A stretch of DNA of 17,813 bases from CAZTTH01 sp964615975 (GTDB lineage: Bacteria; Verrucomicrobiota; Lentisphaeria; JABSQK01; JAJFLO01), in the NCBI GenBank assembly GCA_964615975.1, contig CAZTTH010000061.1, positions 1-17,813 on the forward strand, in the 5' to 3' direction. The notes below the pieces were generated by a model. The model searched no databases. It was not told the origin of the DNA and saw only the letters and a program-made list of their open reading frames with translations. Positions 1-7,505 of this stretch are shown piece by piece. Every line of letters begins with the position of its first letter. The stretch's first letter is position 1. Made by a program: the position numbers and the translations under genes.

Positions 1-58
1 TAGGGCTTATGGTACACGGTCAAAGCTTCGACTCAACCATTTCGCAGGGAGGGTTACA

Positions 59-1045
59 GTGAAACGCGTAGTTGTTCGAACCGTTGTTTTGTTGGCTTGC
101 TGGTTATGTGTTATCAATTCACGATCTCAAAGCGCTGAGGTTGATAAAGCAAGACAATATGGTGCACAGGGGCAAGTGATAATTCATGTCATCGATTCGA
201 ATGGTAACCCGGTCAAATCAGCAAAGGTGGGTGCGGGCTTTTACAACCCACACATTCGCGATCAATCGATAGATGGGCAGACCGATAATAACGGGTGCTT
301 TATTGCTACAGGTCGCCCAGTAGAAGACATGCATTATATGATTTCCAAGGATGGTTACTACACGACAGAGGGAGCATACAGGTTCTATCGCCCGGGAGAA
401 AACTGTATTCAGGATGGTCGCTGGCAGCCATGGAATCCGACGATAACGGTCGTACTCAAAGAGCATCGCAATCCCATTCCGATGTACGCCAAGAGCATTG
501 ATGAACCAGTGCCGATCCGAGATGCACCAATTGGTTTTGATTGCGAGGTGGGTGATTGGGTGGGACAATACGGTAAAGGGAAGCATCCCGACTTAATTTT
601 TACTTACAAGGCCAATGTTACAGATTATTGGAACGGTACATTGGAACTTAGCATTGCCTGTACGAATAAACTTGATGGTGTATATCGAGTCCAGAAAGAC
701 AAGGGAAGTGAGTTAAGTTCTGCCTACCAAGCACCACGTGTGGATTATTATCCAGAGATTAAATTCGCTTTTGTTACAACAACAGAACGGGATCAGAAAG
801 TTGAAAAATTAAGAGCAGATGAATACCTGATATTCCGTGTGCGGACAGAGGTAGACGACAAGGGCAATGTTATCAGCGTTAATTATGGCAAGATATATGG
901 GCCAATCGAGTTTGGTGTTGGCAAGGAACACCATGTTCGTTTCACCTACTACTTCAATCCCACTCCGAACGACCGGAACTTGGAATTCGATCCTTCAAAG
1001 AATCTTTTTGGTAACACCGCTAAACGCCGAGTCTATCAGCCTTGA
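59..1045 (+). CDS. Secreted protein with N-terminal carboxypeptidase-regulatory-like beta-sandwich domain
   Basis: This 328-residue protein starts with GTG. The start is supported by a strong AGGGAGGG ribosome binding site at 46-53, five bases upstream. Residues 1 to about 26 form a signal peptide: KR-rich start, hydrophobic VVLLACWLCVI, then a small-residue cleavage region ending SQSA. Residues about 36-135 (GQVIIHVIDSNGNPV... DGQTDNNGCF... SKDGYYTTEG) have the pattern of a carboxypeptidase regulatory-like/Ig-like fold, in which an extracellular beta-sandwich carries a 'D-x-N-G-x-P-V' turn. The rest is hydrophilic and not recognised. It is probably periplasmic or surface exposed. No enzyme motif is visible, so the function is unknown. 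It is followed by an integrase relic, and its wording looks more AT-rich than the genes from 7.5 kb onward, so acquisition by transfer is possible but unproven. Confidence 0.7.
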   Translation: MKRVVVRTVVLLACWLCVINSRSQSAEVDKARQYGAQGQVIIHVIDSNGNPVKSAKVGAGFYNPHIRDQSIDGQTDNNGCFIATGRPVEDMHYMISKDGYYTTEGAYRFYRPGENCIQDGRWQPWNPTITVVLKEHRNPIPMYAKSIDEPVPIRDAPIGFDCEVGDWVGQYGKGKHPDLIFTYKANVTDYWNGTLELSIACTNKLDGVYRVQKDKGSELSSAYQAPRVDYYPEIKFAFVTTTERDQKVEKLRADEYLIFRVRTEVDDKGNVISVNYGKIYGPIEFGVGKEHHVRFTYYFNPTPNDRNLEFDPSKNLFGNTAKRRVYQP

Positions 1046-1218
1046 CCATCTAACCTATCTTCGACAGTTTGAAAACAGAGATGTTGACTTTCAGAGGGTT
1101 ACAAAACATGCGCGGGCGTTTTTTACACCACAGCGGTTATTTTACTGGGTATGCGCGTTTCCAGAGTGCTTCTTCATGAGACGGGTGGAGGGAGCTTTTA
1201 TAACGATAAGCGGGGGCG

Positions 1219-1728
1219 TTGGCTGCCCATTGGTCGAATGTCTTCTTAAACTGGCTAACCCCGATTGCATCGAGCAGTCTACGGGTGTCGGAATGCGTGC
1301 AGTTGCGGGTGAGAGATATTGATCTTGATCGGAATGTGCTGATCGTGTGTTCGGGAAAAGGGGACAAAGATCGAAATACCGTTCTACCCGCCACCTTTGC
1401 TTTTCAATTGTCCAATCAATTGTTGGTTCGGGAATGGTACGAACATGATCGTTCAAACGATATTGCCGGAGTTCATTCGCCGCAGGTGCGGGAACGGATA
1501 TACCGGAATGCCGATGAGGAGAATGGAGCGATCTCAGTCTGCATCGATAAAAAAGTGAGTTGCCATAGTTTGCGGCATGGTTTTTGTCACTCATCTCCCG
1601 CGGAAAGGTTAAGAAATCCGAACGGTGCAGGAATGGTTAGGTCACAAAGACATCAGTATCATACTCTCCATGTGATGAATAACAGCTTGAATGTAATTCG
1701 CAGTCCACTGAATGGGTTGACGCTTTAA
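1219..1728 (+). pseudogene. Integron-type tyrosine recombinase, C-terminal remnant
   Basis: The translation contains the catalytic-domain signature of integron-integrase-like tyrosine recombinases: SLRVSECVQLRVRDIDLD (first catalytic Arg, codon 1282), GKGDKDRNTVLP (Lys/beta-hairpin) and CHSLRHG (HxxR, Arg codon about 1573). After 1585 the homology moves to another frame (THL, a TAA at 1610-1612, then RTVQEWLGHKDIS with the second His at 1643). It returns to the first frame at about 1665 (HVMNNSLNVIRSPLNGL). The block normally lying between the family's 'ERKYPNAG' and 'VSCHSLRH' segments is shortened to about ten residues. The nucleophilic Tyr expected before 'THV' is lost (TLHV). No N-terminal SAM-like domain is recognisable upstream in 1046-1218. 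The gene is therefore a dead fragment. The 195 bases after it (1729-1923) show nothing convincing. Confidence 0.85.
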
Positions 1729-1923
1729 CCAGACGATACCACAGGGTCGATGCTAATCCAGACAACCAATGTTTAGAGTGTGTTTTAGGGTTAAATTGTA
1801 CACTGAGATTCGCTATACATTTTCACCTTCACGGGGCTTAACAAGGAACGAAAACAGCCGGCATTCCCCTTTCCTTCCCCGCCGCCGATCAGGCCCCGGG
1901 AATCTTGCAGATTTTCCATCATC

Positions 1924-3855
1924 TCATGCATCCGCGCGGTTATCCGCTGGAGAAGGAACGCCACTTAAACGCAAGGCGCGCAAATTCTCCAGTTCCTGCC
2001 AGCGGTCGTAAAGGGAAGTCAATTGGGTTTTATTGGCTTCCAGCTCGGCATACAGGTTGGGGATTTGCGCCGCATTTTGTTGATAAAAATCAGGCGCGGC
2101 AAAAAGGGTCTGGATGGCATCATTCCGTGCTTCCAATTCCGGAATAGTTTTCTCGATCAAAGCGAGTTCCTGCCGTTCCTTCCAGGTTGATTCGCGGATA
2201 GGTTTCTGTCCCAAGCGGGGATTTTTATCCCCTTGAGCTGTGGTTGCCTGAGACTTGGCAGACATAGATATTTCAGCTTTTTTGGCGATATAATCATCAT
2301 AATTGCCGTCATAATAGTGAATCGCGCCATTGTCCTCAAATGCCAGTATGCCATCACAAATCCGATTGAGGAAATAGCGGTCGTGGCTGACCAATACCAG
2401 ATTGCCGGTATAGGTCATCAGGGCTTCTTCGAGAATCCGCAGGGTGGGCAGGTCGAGGTCGTTTGTGGGTTCATCCAGGATCAGGAAGTTGCCGCCGTTT
2501 TTCAGGCACTTCGCCAAATACAAGCGGCTGCGTTCGCCTCCGGACAATGAGCTGATTTTGGTTTGAATCCGTTCGTCGGTGAATAAATAGCGTTTGAGAT
2601 AACCCCATACCGAAATGTGCTCGTTGCCGATCAAAACCTGGTTTTTATCGCCGGCGATTTCCTCAAACACGGTCTTGTTGGGATCCAGGGTCTCACGTCC
2701 CTGACTGATATAATTGAATTGGGTGAGATTTCCGATCACGATCTTCCCGGCAGTGGGCTGAAGGTGTCCCTGGAGAATATTCAGCAACGTGGTTTTGCCG
2801 GCGCCGTTCCTGCCTACCACACCCATCTTTTGGCCGGGGAGAAATTCATGGCTAAATTGGGTGATGAGGGGTTGTGACTGAATCTGGTAACTGACCGCGA
2901 TCAAATTAACGACTTTCTGGCCGATGGGAGGCGCCGGAGGAATAATGATATCGGCATCGTTGGTTGGTTGCCAGCAGGTATTATCCTGAACGTCATAATA
3001 ATTGTCCATCCGGGATTTGCTCTTGGTGGTGCGGGCTTTGGGACCGCGGCGTACCCATTCCCACTCCCGGCGAAGAAACTGCTGCCGTTTATCCTCGCGG
3101 ATTTGCGCGATTTGCTCGCGCTCGAATCTGGCTTTGAGATAGGCGGAATAGTTGCCTTGATAATAATTCAGAGCGCCGTTATCCAATTCGAATATGCGGG
3201 TGGAAATGCGGTCGAGAAAGTAGCGATCATGAGTGATTAAAACCAGCGCCTTGGAGTAGGAGAGAAGATAGTCTTCCACCCACTGGATGGTTTGAATATC
3301 AAGATGGTTGGTGGGCTCATCGAGGAGCAGCAGATCGGGATTGGCCACCAGGGCGCGGGCCAAGGCGACCCGCCGTTTTTCACCTCCGGAGAGCGTGGCA
3401 ACGATGCGTGAGCCATCGGGCAGGTCCAATTGCTGCATTAATTTATTCGCGCGATTCTCCAGGTTCCAACCGTCATAATGCGCGAGCGCATTTTCGATCC
3501 GGGTTAACTCTCCGGGGTGAAGTCGGTGATGTTCAAGTTTCTCGATGAGCTGGGTTATATGTTTGGCGCCGAGAAGAATGTTATCCGTGATGGCAAGCTC
3601 AGGAGTGAGGGCAAATTCCTGGTCGAGATAGCCGATGGCGGGATTGCCGCTGTAGCTGACAGTGCCGGAATCAGGAGTCATAAAACCGGACAGGATCTTC
3701 AATAACGACGATTTGCCGGCGCCGTTTTTGCCAACCAACCCGACGCGATCACAGGCATGGATGGTCAATTGCACCTCCTTTAGAACCCATTGCAGGCCAT
3801 AGTTCAGATTGATGCCGGCGGCGGTTACCAGTGGAGGATTATTGGTGGAGATCAT
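1924..3855 (-). CDS. uup: ABC-F family ATPase, Uup-like
   Basis: The protein has 643 residues, close to the usual Uup length of about 635. It has two ABC domains in one chain and no membrane segments, which is the ABC-F architecture. Domain 1 has Walker A GKNGAGKSS (about 42-50), signature LSGGEKRR (155-162) and Walker B LLLLDEPTNHLD (175-186). The linker carries WEWVRRGPKART (265-276), typical of Uup. Domain 2 has GRNGAGKTT (348-356), LSGGERSR (437-444) and FLILDEPTNDLD (457-468). A charged C-terminal coiled coil (about 560-630) is present. ABC-F proteins act on ribosomes or, for Uup, also affect transposon excision and branched DNA. The gene lies 71 bases downstream of the kite-like gene on the same strand, where an SMC ATPase would be expected in an Mks/Wadjet-type operon. 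The start at 3855 has only a weak ribosome binding site but fits the conserved N-terminus. Confidence 0.9.
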   Translation of the reverse strand: MISTNNPPLVTAAGINLNYGLQWVLKEVQLTIHACDRVGLVGKNGAGKSSLLKILSGFMTPDSGTVSYSGNPAIGYLDQEFALTPELAITDNILLGAKHITQLIEKLEHHRLHPGELTRIENALAHYDGWNLENRANKLMQQLDLPDGSRIVATLSGGEKRRVALARALVANPDLLLLDEPTNHLDIQTIQWVEDYLLSYSKALVLITHDRYFLDRISTRIFELDNGALNYYQGNYSAYLKARFEREQIAQIREDKRQQFLRREWEWVRRGPKARTTKSKSRMDNYYDVQDNTCWQPTNDADIIIPPAPPIGQKVVNLIAVSYQIQSQPLITQFSHEFLPGQKMGVVGRNGAGKTTLLNILQGHLQPTAGKIVIGNLTQFNYISQGRETLDPNKTVFEEIAGDKNQVLIGNEHISVWGYLKRYLFTDERIQTKISSLSGGERSRLYLAKCLKNGGNFLILDEPTNDLDLPTLRILEEALMTYTGNLVLVSHDRYFLNRICDGILAFEDNGAIHYYDGNYDDYIAKKAEISMSAKSQATTAQGDKNPRLGQKPIRESTWKERQELALIEKTIPELEARNDAIQTLFAAPDFYQQNAAQIPNLYAELEANKTQLTSLYDRWQELENLRALRLSGVPSPADNRADA

Positions 3856-3873
3856 GAGCAGGTAAGGAAATCC

Positions 3874-3898
3874 GACCTTTCATTCGCGGTTAAAGGTC
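3874..3898 (-). repeat. Inverted repeat between kite-like gene and ABC-F gene
   Basis: GACCTTT (3874-3880) and AAAGGTC (3892-3898) form a perfect 7-bp stem with an 11-base loop, in the 71-base gap between the two minus-strand genes. Read in the gene direction it is not followed by a real T-run, so it could be an attenuating or processing hairpin rather than a full terminator. Its role is inferred from position only. Confidence 0.4.
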
Positions 3899-3926
3899 TT
3901 TGTTTGCGGCTCTGTGAGCAGGAAAT

Positions 3927-4607
3927 TTATGTTACTTCGATGGCTTCGTGATCCATGACCCCGGCACTGCCATTGCCATTTTTCTCGCGGCGAAAAACGC
4001 TGATGAGTACTTCGCGATAGAGTTCGTCCATGAGGTCGTTTTCATTTATCACCAGGGACAAGAGTGGTCCGGGAATGATGGTATTGCCATGGTATTTAAT
4101 CAAACGGGCACGGGATAACTGAGAGAGATACTTGGACATGAGGATCAGACCGCCGAGTTGATCGCTGAATTCGGCAATCAATTGATCGCGACTGACGGAT
4201 GCGACGGGATTGGCATCCTCATTGTCTGCTTGCAGACTTTCCATTCCCATATGTGAAATGAACGAGAGGGCGGGTTCACTTTTGGCAGCGATTCGCTGTG
4301 GCAGGATCAGCTTGCTCCAGAGGATTAACAACAATGCCATGGCGCCGCGGTCGAGGCCGAAATTATTCGACCACTCGATGTGCTCGTCCGCGCTGGTCGC
4401 ATCGGTGAGGCCGACAGCCCAATGCTGGCTATAAGGATTTTCCAATAATTTCATGCCGACAGCGCCGAGACGATTATGCACCTCGCTTTTAAGGTTTTCA
4501 TCGATCATTAAATCCGCAAAATCGGCTTTGGGAATATACCCATTGGCAATCAGCAGAGAACAGATCAACTGGGCTCGCTGCAGGGTTTCTATGGTTATGG
4601 TTTCCAT
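3927..4607 (-). CDS. MksE/JetB-like (kite) condensin subunit, putative
   Basis: This 226-residue soluble protein has no signal or membrane segment. Residues 1-60 form helices (QRAQLICSLLIANGYIPKAD...), followed by 'LGAVGMKLLENPYSQHWAVGL'-like text. A hydrophobic helix RGAMALLLILWSKLILP (about 88-104) comes next. The second half looks like a winged helix (VSRDQLIAEFSDQLGG... LSQLSRARLIKYHGNTIIPGPLL). This order, an N-terminal helical part, an 'LG-L-' strand, a Leu-rich helix, then a winged helix ending in an 'I-PGPLL' strand, is what MksE and Wadjet JetB/DUF4194 proteins show. The neighbour upstream (4716-6035) looks like the matching kleisin, and kleisin-kite order is conserved in such operons. 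The call is by pattern, not alignment. It could instead be an unrelated winged-helix protein. The C-terminus is low complexity (Gly/Asn) and charged. Confidence 0.5.
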   Translation of the reverse strand: METITIETLQRAQLICSLLIANGYIPKADFADLMIDENLKSEVHNRLGAVGMKLLENPYSQHWAVGLTDATSADEHIEWSNNFGLDRGAMALLLILWSKLILPQRIAAKSEPALSFISHMGMESLQADNEDANPVASVSRDQLIAEFSDQLGGLILMSKYLSQLSRARLIKYHGNTIIPGPLLSLVINENDLMDELYREVLISVFRREKNGNGSAGVMDHEAIEVT

Positions 4608-4622
4608 GAGTTCGGTTGTGAT

Positions 4623-4651
4623 TGATTAAGTGGGTTAGGTTAATGATTAAG
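4623..4651 (-). promoter_or_regulatory. Direct repeat CTTAATCA upstream of the kite-like gene
   Basis: TGATTAAG occurs at 4623-4630 and 4644-4651 on the plus strand (CTTAATCA in gene direction). The repeats are 21 bases apart, two helical turns, and lie 16-44 bases upstream of the start codon at 4607. A GATAAT -10-like hexamer lies just beyond (4652-4657, minus strand), but no good -35 is visible. Same-face tandem sites so close to a start suggest an operator, although none is known for this family. Confidence 0.3.
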
Positions 4652-4715
4652 ATTATCGCTGACGAGAACAAAGAACAAAAAGTGTTGAGCTCACCATGAT
4701 TCTAAGAAATATCGC

Positions 4716-6035
4716 TTACTGATGTTTCACCATTCCGACCGTCATGGTCAAGGTCTCGCCAAGCGCATCCACGGTGCACATCTCGCCGTGCTGATTGAAT
4801 TCAACTTCTACCGGGAGGCAAACAAAAGGGTCGTAGGATTTGGCCGCGGAGTTAGCCGTCGTGCTATTGCGATCAGCAATCAATGTCAGGAGTGAAAACC
4901 GATATGCCGCTTCATTCCAACCCACCGTGCTGATCAAGCCGCTGACCTGCTGCCATTCATGTTTTAATTTATCCAGGGCGCCGCGGAAGGCGTCGGCTTC
5001 CCGGGCGGTTTCGCGTTCGACTGCCGGCGGCACATCGGCGATTTCGGTATTCCAACCGCGTTGATCGCCGTAGGTTTGGCGTTCACGCCCCATGATATAC
5101 TGGACTTCGGCAAGAAACGCTTTTTCATTGATGAAAAAAGGATGGGGAACCTTGCGCCAATGCGCCTCCATCATGGTCGCCAATTTGGGGATTTTGGTTT
5201 CCCGGAAGTAATAATCATAATCAATTTGCGACAATCCATATTGGGCGATATCGATTTGTTTGTTCTGAATTTCCTGCAGGCGCAACTGCATGCGTGAGAT
5301 TAATGAATGGAGTTGGGAAAGATAATGATGGACATCGCGTATTCCCTGCCACATTCCGGCATCGTCATCCTGGGGTTGGAGATGATCGAGAGTTTCGCGG
5401 GTTTTCTCCGCCCAGCGATAGGCGGACTTGATTTGCTGATAGATTTCCAAAATGATATAGGGGGAATTGGTATTGAGCGCGGTTTCAGCGCGGACAATGT
5501 GCTTGTGCAAGCGATTGCTGAGAAATTGCAGGCGTTCATTAATATCACGGGCTTCGAGCAGGATGCTGAATTCGATATCGGCGACCGCGGCGCCTTCATT
5601 CTCGACCAGATCCTGCCCCATGGTCAGGCGGCTGAGCAGACGCATCAAGGCTTCACCAATATCACTGAACATATAGCTGTTTTTCTCGCGATGATATTCG
5701 AGCCAGCCGCTGCTGCTGAGCCGAGAGATCAGATACTGTCGCTGATTATCCTGCATCCAATGGAACAAATCCGCCAATTCCTGGTTGCTCCATGAGATCC
5801 GTGAGTCGGTCATCAGGATATGGAGCATGGCGAAGATCATTTTGGTCTTGCCGATGCCGGCAGAGAATAACTCGCGCAACAAAGAATAAAAATAGGTGAT
5901 GGACTGGCTGCGCTGCAATTGCTGGAGACCGAAATGCGCGCTGTCTTCCCGCAGATAATTTTGCATATCGTTGGGGATTTCGGGGATGGGAGGTGGTGTG
6001 GTCACCGCGCTGGGAGCGGTCAAGGTTTCTGTCAT
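4716..6035 (-). CDS. MukF/MksF/JetA-like kleisin, putative
   Basis: This 439-residue soluble protein has a Pro-rich disordered start. Residues about 46-135 resemble a winged helix (YFYSLLRELFSAGIGKTKM... SNQELADLFHWMQDNQRQYLISRLSSSGWLEYHREKNSYMFSDIGEALM). Residues about 150-265 are long amphipathic helices likely to form a helical bundle or coiled coil (RDINERLQFLSNRLHKHI... LHSLISRMQLRLQEIQNKQ). A less regular segment and a compact C-terminal part with strands (PVEVEFNQHGEMCTVDALG) follow. An N-terminal winged helix, a helical middle and a small C-terminal domain match MukF/MksF/JetA-type kleisins, and the length agrees. It is first in a minus-strand series with the kite-like gene 108 bases downstream. 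No SMC gene is in the window. The start at 6035 has no good ribosome binding site. The family call rests on architecture and context only. Confidence 0.45.
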   Translation of the reverse strand: MTETLTAPSAVTTPPPIPEIPNDMQNYLREDSAHFGLQQLQRSQSITYFYSLLRELFSAGIGKTKMIFAMLHILMTDSRISWSNQELADLFHWMQDNQRQYLISRLSSSGWLEYHREKNSYMFSDIGEALMRLLSRLTMGQDLVENEGAAVADIEFSILLEARDINERLQFLSNRLHKHIVRAETALNTNSPYIILEIYQQIKSAYRWAEKTRETLDHLQPQDDDAGMWQGIRDVHHYLSQLHSLISRMQLRLQEIQNKQIDIAQYGLSQIDYDYYFRETKIPKLATMMEAHWRKVPHPFFINEKAFLAEVQYIMGRERQTYGDQRGWNTEIADVPPAVERETAREADAFRGALDKLKHEWQQVSGLISTVGWNEAAYRFSLLTLIADRNSTTANSAAKSYDPFVCLPVEVEFNQHGEMCTVDALGETLTMTVGMVKHQ

Positions 6036-6311
6036 TGATCAAAACTGCCAATTCATTTGATGGTTAATGTTGTCTCGGTGTGATTTATCATTACATCCCG
6101 GCGATTGGAGATGGGGAAACTTAAATAACAAAAATAAAAACACAACATCTTGAATGAAAATTATTTTATGACCCCATATCTTGTGGTATGAATAATAATA
6201 ATCGCCATTCCATTCCATGCCGATCGCCCACGAGATCCCAATCCCCATCGCGGTTGTCAGCGGGAGCACGTGGCGCGGGCAGGAGCACGGGGTATCGATG
6301 ATGGTGAGAAC
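6036..6311. promoter_or_regulatory. Divergent intergenic region, AT-rich centre
   Basis: About 276 bases separate the minus-strand kleisin-like gene from the plus-strand membrane protein, so both promoters should lie here. The centre (about 6118-6205) is strongly AT-rich, with A-runs and AATAATAATAAT. I see no convincing paired -35/-10 for either side, so exact sites are not proposed. Confidence 0.4.
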
Positions 6312-6971
6312 ATGTTAACCACCAGGCCCATAAGGAGATTTCTCGGAGTTTTATTGACGACATATGGCATCCTGCTAATGGCATGGCCGCTCATCAAACC
6401 GGTTTATATTTCCACTTTTTGTACTCTGGGGACAATGCTGTTCGGCAAAATTGGGAAAAGCGGCCACATCCAATTTCATGCGTATCCCGTGACTGAGGAA
6501 AAATCCGAAGCGGACCTGCGGATTATCTATTTCAGCCAAAAACAAATCGAAGCCGCGCAATCGGCAACCCGCTCGGGAAATATGAACCAGGTGACTTTGG
6601 AGGCGGAGAAATCCGATATCATCGTGCGCACGGTGGGTTACCTTCCCACGATTCTGTTGCTGGCATTTATCTTTGCTTCGCCGGTGACCTGGCAGCGTAA
6701 AATCAGTGCCGGCGTCGGCGGTTTATTGCTGGTGCATGGATTTATCCTGGTGAAATTATGGCTCTATCTCCTCAACCTTTTCAGCGCCATGCCCGAGTGG
6801 GGTGTGGTGGTTCTTTCGCCGGCCATGAACAGATTTCTCGAAATGACCACTTATGTCATGTTTTATAATATTGGCACCTCGGTGGCCGTGCCGGTATTGA
6901 TCTGGCTGGCGGTCACCTTTGAGCGTCGCGATCTCTTGAGGCTGTCGGCAGCAACCTCAAAGCAATCGTGA
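6312..6971 (+). CDS. Four-helix integral membrane protein of unknown function
   Basis: I prefer the ATG at 6312 (219 residues), preceded by GGTGAG at 6304-6309. A GTG at 6270 would add 14 residues of non-membrane text. Hydrophobic segments are: residues about 9-28 (LGVLLTTYGILLMAWPLI), then roughly 65 polar residues; about 105-122 (GYLPTILLLAFIFASPV); about 130-155 (GVGGLLLVHGFILVKLWLYLLNLF); and about 178-202 (YVMFYNIGTSVAVPVLIWLAV). The polar segment after the first helix is probably a periplasmic domain, containing YFSQKQIEAAQSATRSGN. No known family is recognised. It shares some flavour with small membrane partners of sortase-like export systems, but nothing diagnostic is present. It is transcribed away from the kleisin-like gene and stands 534 bases before the AsmA-like gene. 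Confidence 0.7.
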   Translation: MLTTRPIRRFLGVLLTTYGILLMAWPLIKPVYISTFCTLGTMLFGKIGKSGHIQFHAYPVTEEKSEADLRIIYFSQKQIEAAQSATRSGNMNQVTLEAEKSDIIVRTVGYLPTILLLAFIFASPVTWQRKISAGVGGLLLVHGFILVKLWLYLLNLFSAMPEWGVVVLSPAMNRFLEMTTYVMFYNIGTSVAVPVLIWLAVTFERRDLLRLSAATSKQS

Positions 6972-6974
6972 TCT

Positions 6975-7505
6975 TTTTGAACCCGATCAATATCCAATGG
7001 AATAGCGGTTGCGAGTGCAAGTGTCGGCATGTCTTGTAAATGAGTGATGAATGGGGTTGGACTGTAAACCCGCGAATTTCGCATACCGCCATTCCGATCA
7101 AGGGAATAATCGAGCACTCTTATTCAATAACCTGATTGAGTTCAGCATCCCGGCAAGATCCGCGGGACAGAGGGTGAACGTGACCTTGATCGGTTCTGAC
7201 AGGGAGTTAACTGTTTCCCTGCATTGAGTACTGTCGGCAGGAATACCGGTAGCGGTATTTCCGTCTTTTCACACGGGAAAGCAGTTGGAGTTCTCCTGCC
7301 TAAGGGCAGGATTATGCCGCGCTTCTTCCCGCGATCATCAAATACCAACAAATGCATAAACGCCAATGGACGGTAAACTCATTCAGATGCCGACAGCAGG
7401 TAAAACAGGGATTATATTGACAAATTAAAACGCGCAACAATGATGGTTTCCGATTCGCCTGAGAGAAGGCCATATTGATGGAATTACGAAGGAATAAATA
7501 TCCCA
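6975..7505. other. Gene-free interval with nested inverted repeats (candidate structured RNA)
   Basis: No credible gene lies in these 531 bases, but several stems can be seen. CCGATCAAGG (7094-7103) pairs perfectly with CCTTGATCGG (7184-7193). It encloses GAATAA/TTATTC (7104-7109/7120-7125) and TCCCG/CGGGA (7148-7152/7163-7167). CAGGGA/TCCCTG pair at 7200-7205/7216-7221. CTGTCGGCA (7231-7239) pairs with TGCCGACAG (7388-7396). That stem encloses AATACCG/CGGTATT (7242-7248/7253-7259) and a two-part stem CGGGAA..AGC / GC..TTCCCG (7274-7331), which is capped by TCCTGCC/GGCAGGA (7294-7300/7305-7311). TGTCGGCA also occurs at 6943 and 7022. A TTGACA at 7417-7422 lacks a good -10. The layout resembles two multibranch junctions upstream of the AsmA-like gene. 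I do not recognise a known riboswitch core. Confidence 0.4.

Noticed and set aside
867..1322. 151-codon plus-strand frame over the end of the secreted-protein gene and the gap after it
   Set aside because: It overlaps the real gene out of frame, has no ribosome binding site and no recognisable motif. Its end also overlaps the integrase relic in the wrong frame.
1794..1922. Short minus-strand frame (about 42 codons, MMENLQDSRG...) just after the ABC-F stop
   Set aside because: It has no ribosome binding site and no similarity to small Uup-linked proteins such as SlyX, and its composition looks non-coding.
5307..5795. 162-codon frame antisense to the kleisin-like gene
   Set aside because: It is a shadow of the minus-strand gene with no start context.
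7142..7366. 74-codon minus-strand frame in the gene-free interval
   Set aside because: The region is dominated by inverted repeats. The frame has no ribosome binding site or motif and is Arg/Pro-rich in a non-coding manner.
7094..7396. Known riboswitch classes (c-di-GMP, TPP, cobalamin, ZTP, fluoride, glycine)
   Set aside because: Searching by eye for the conserved cores of these classes found no match, so only a generic structured region is claimed.
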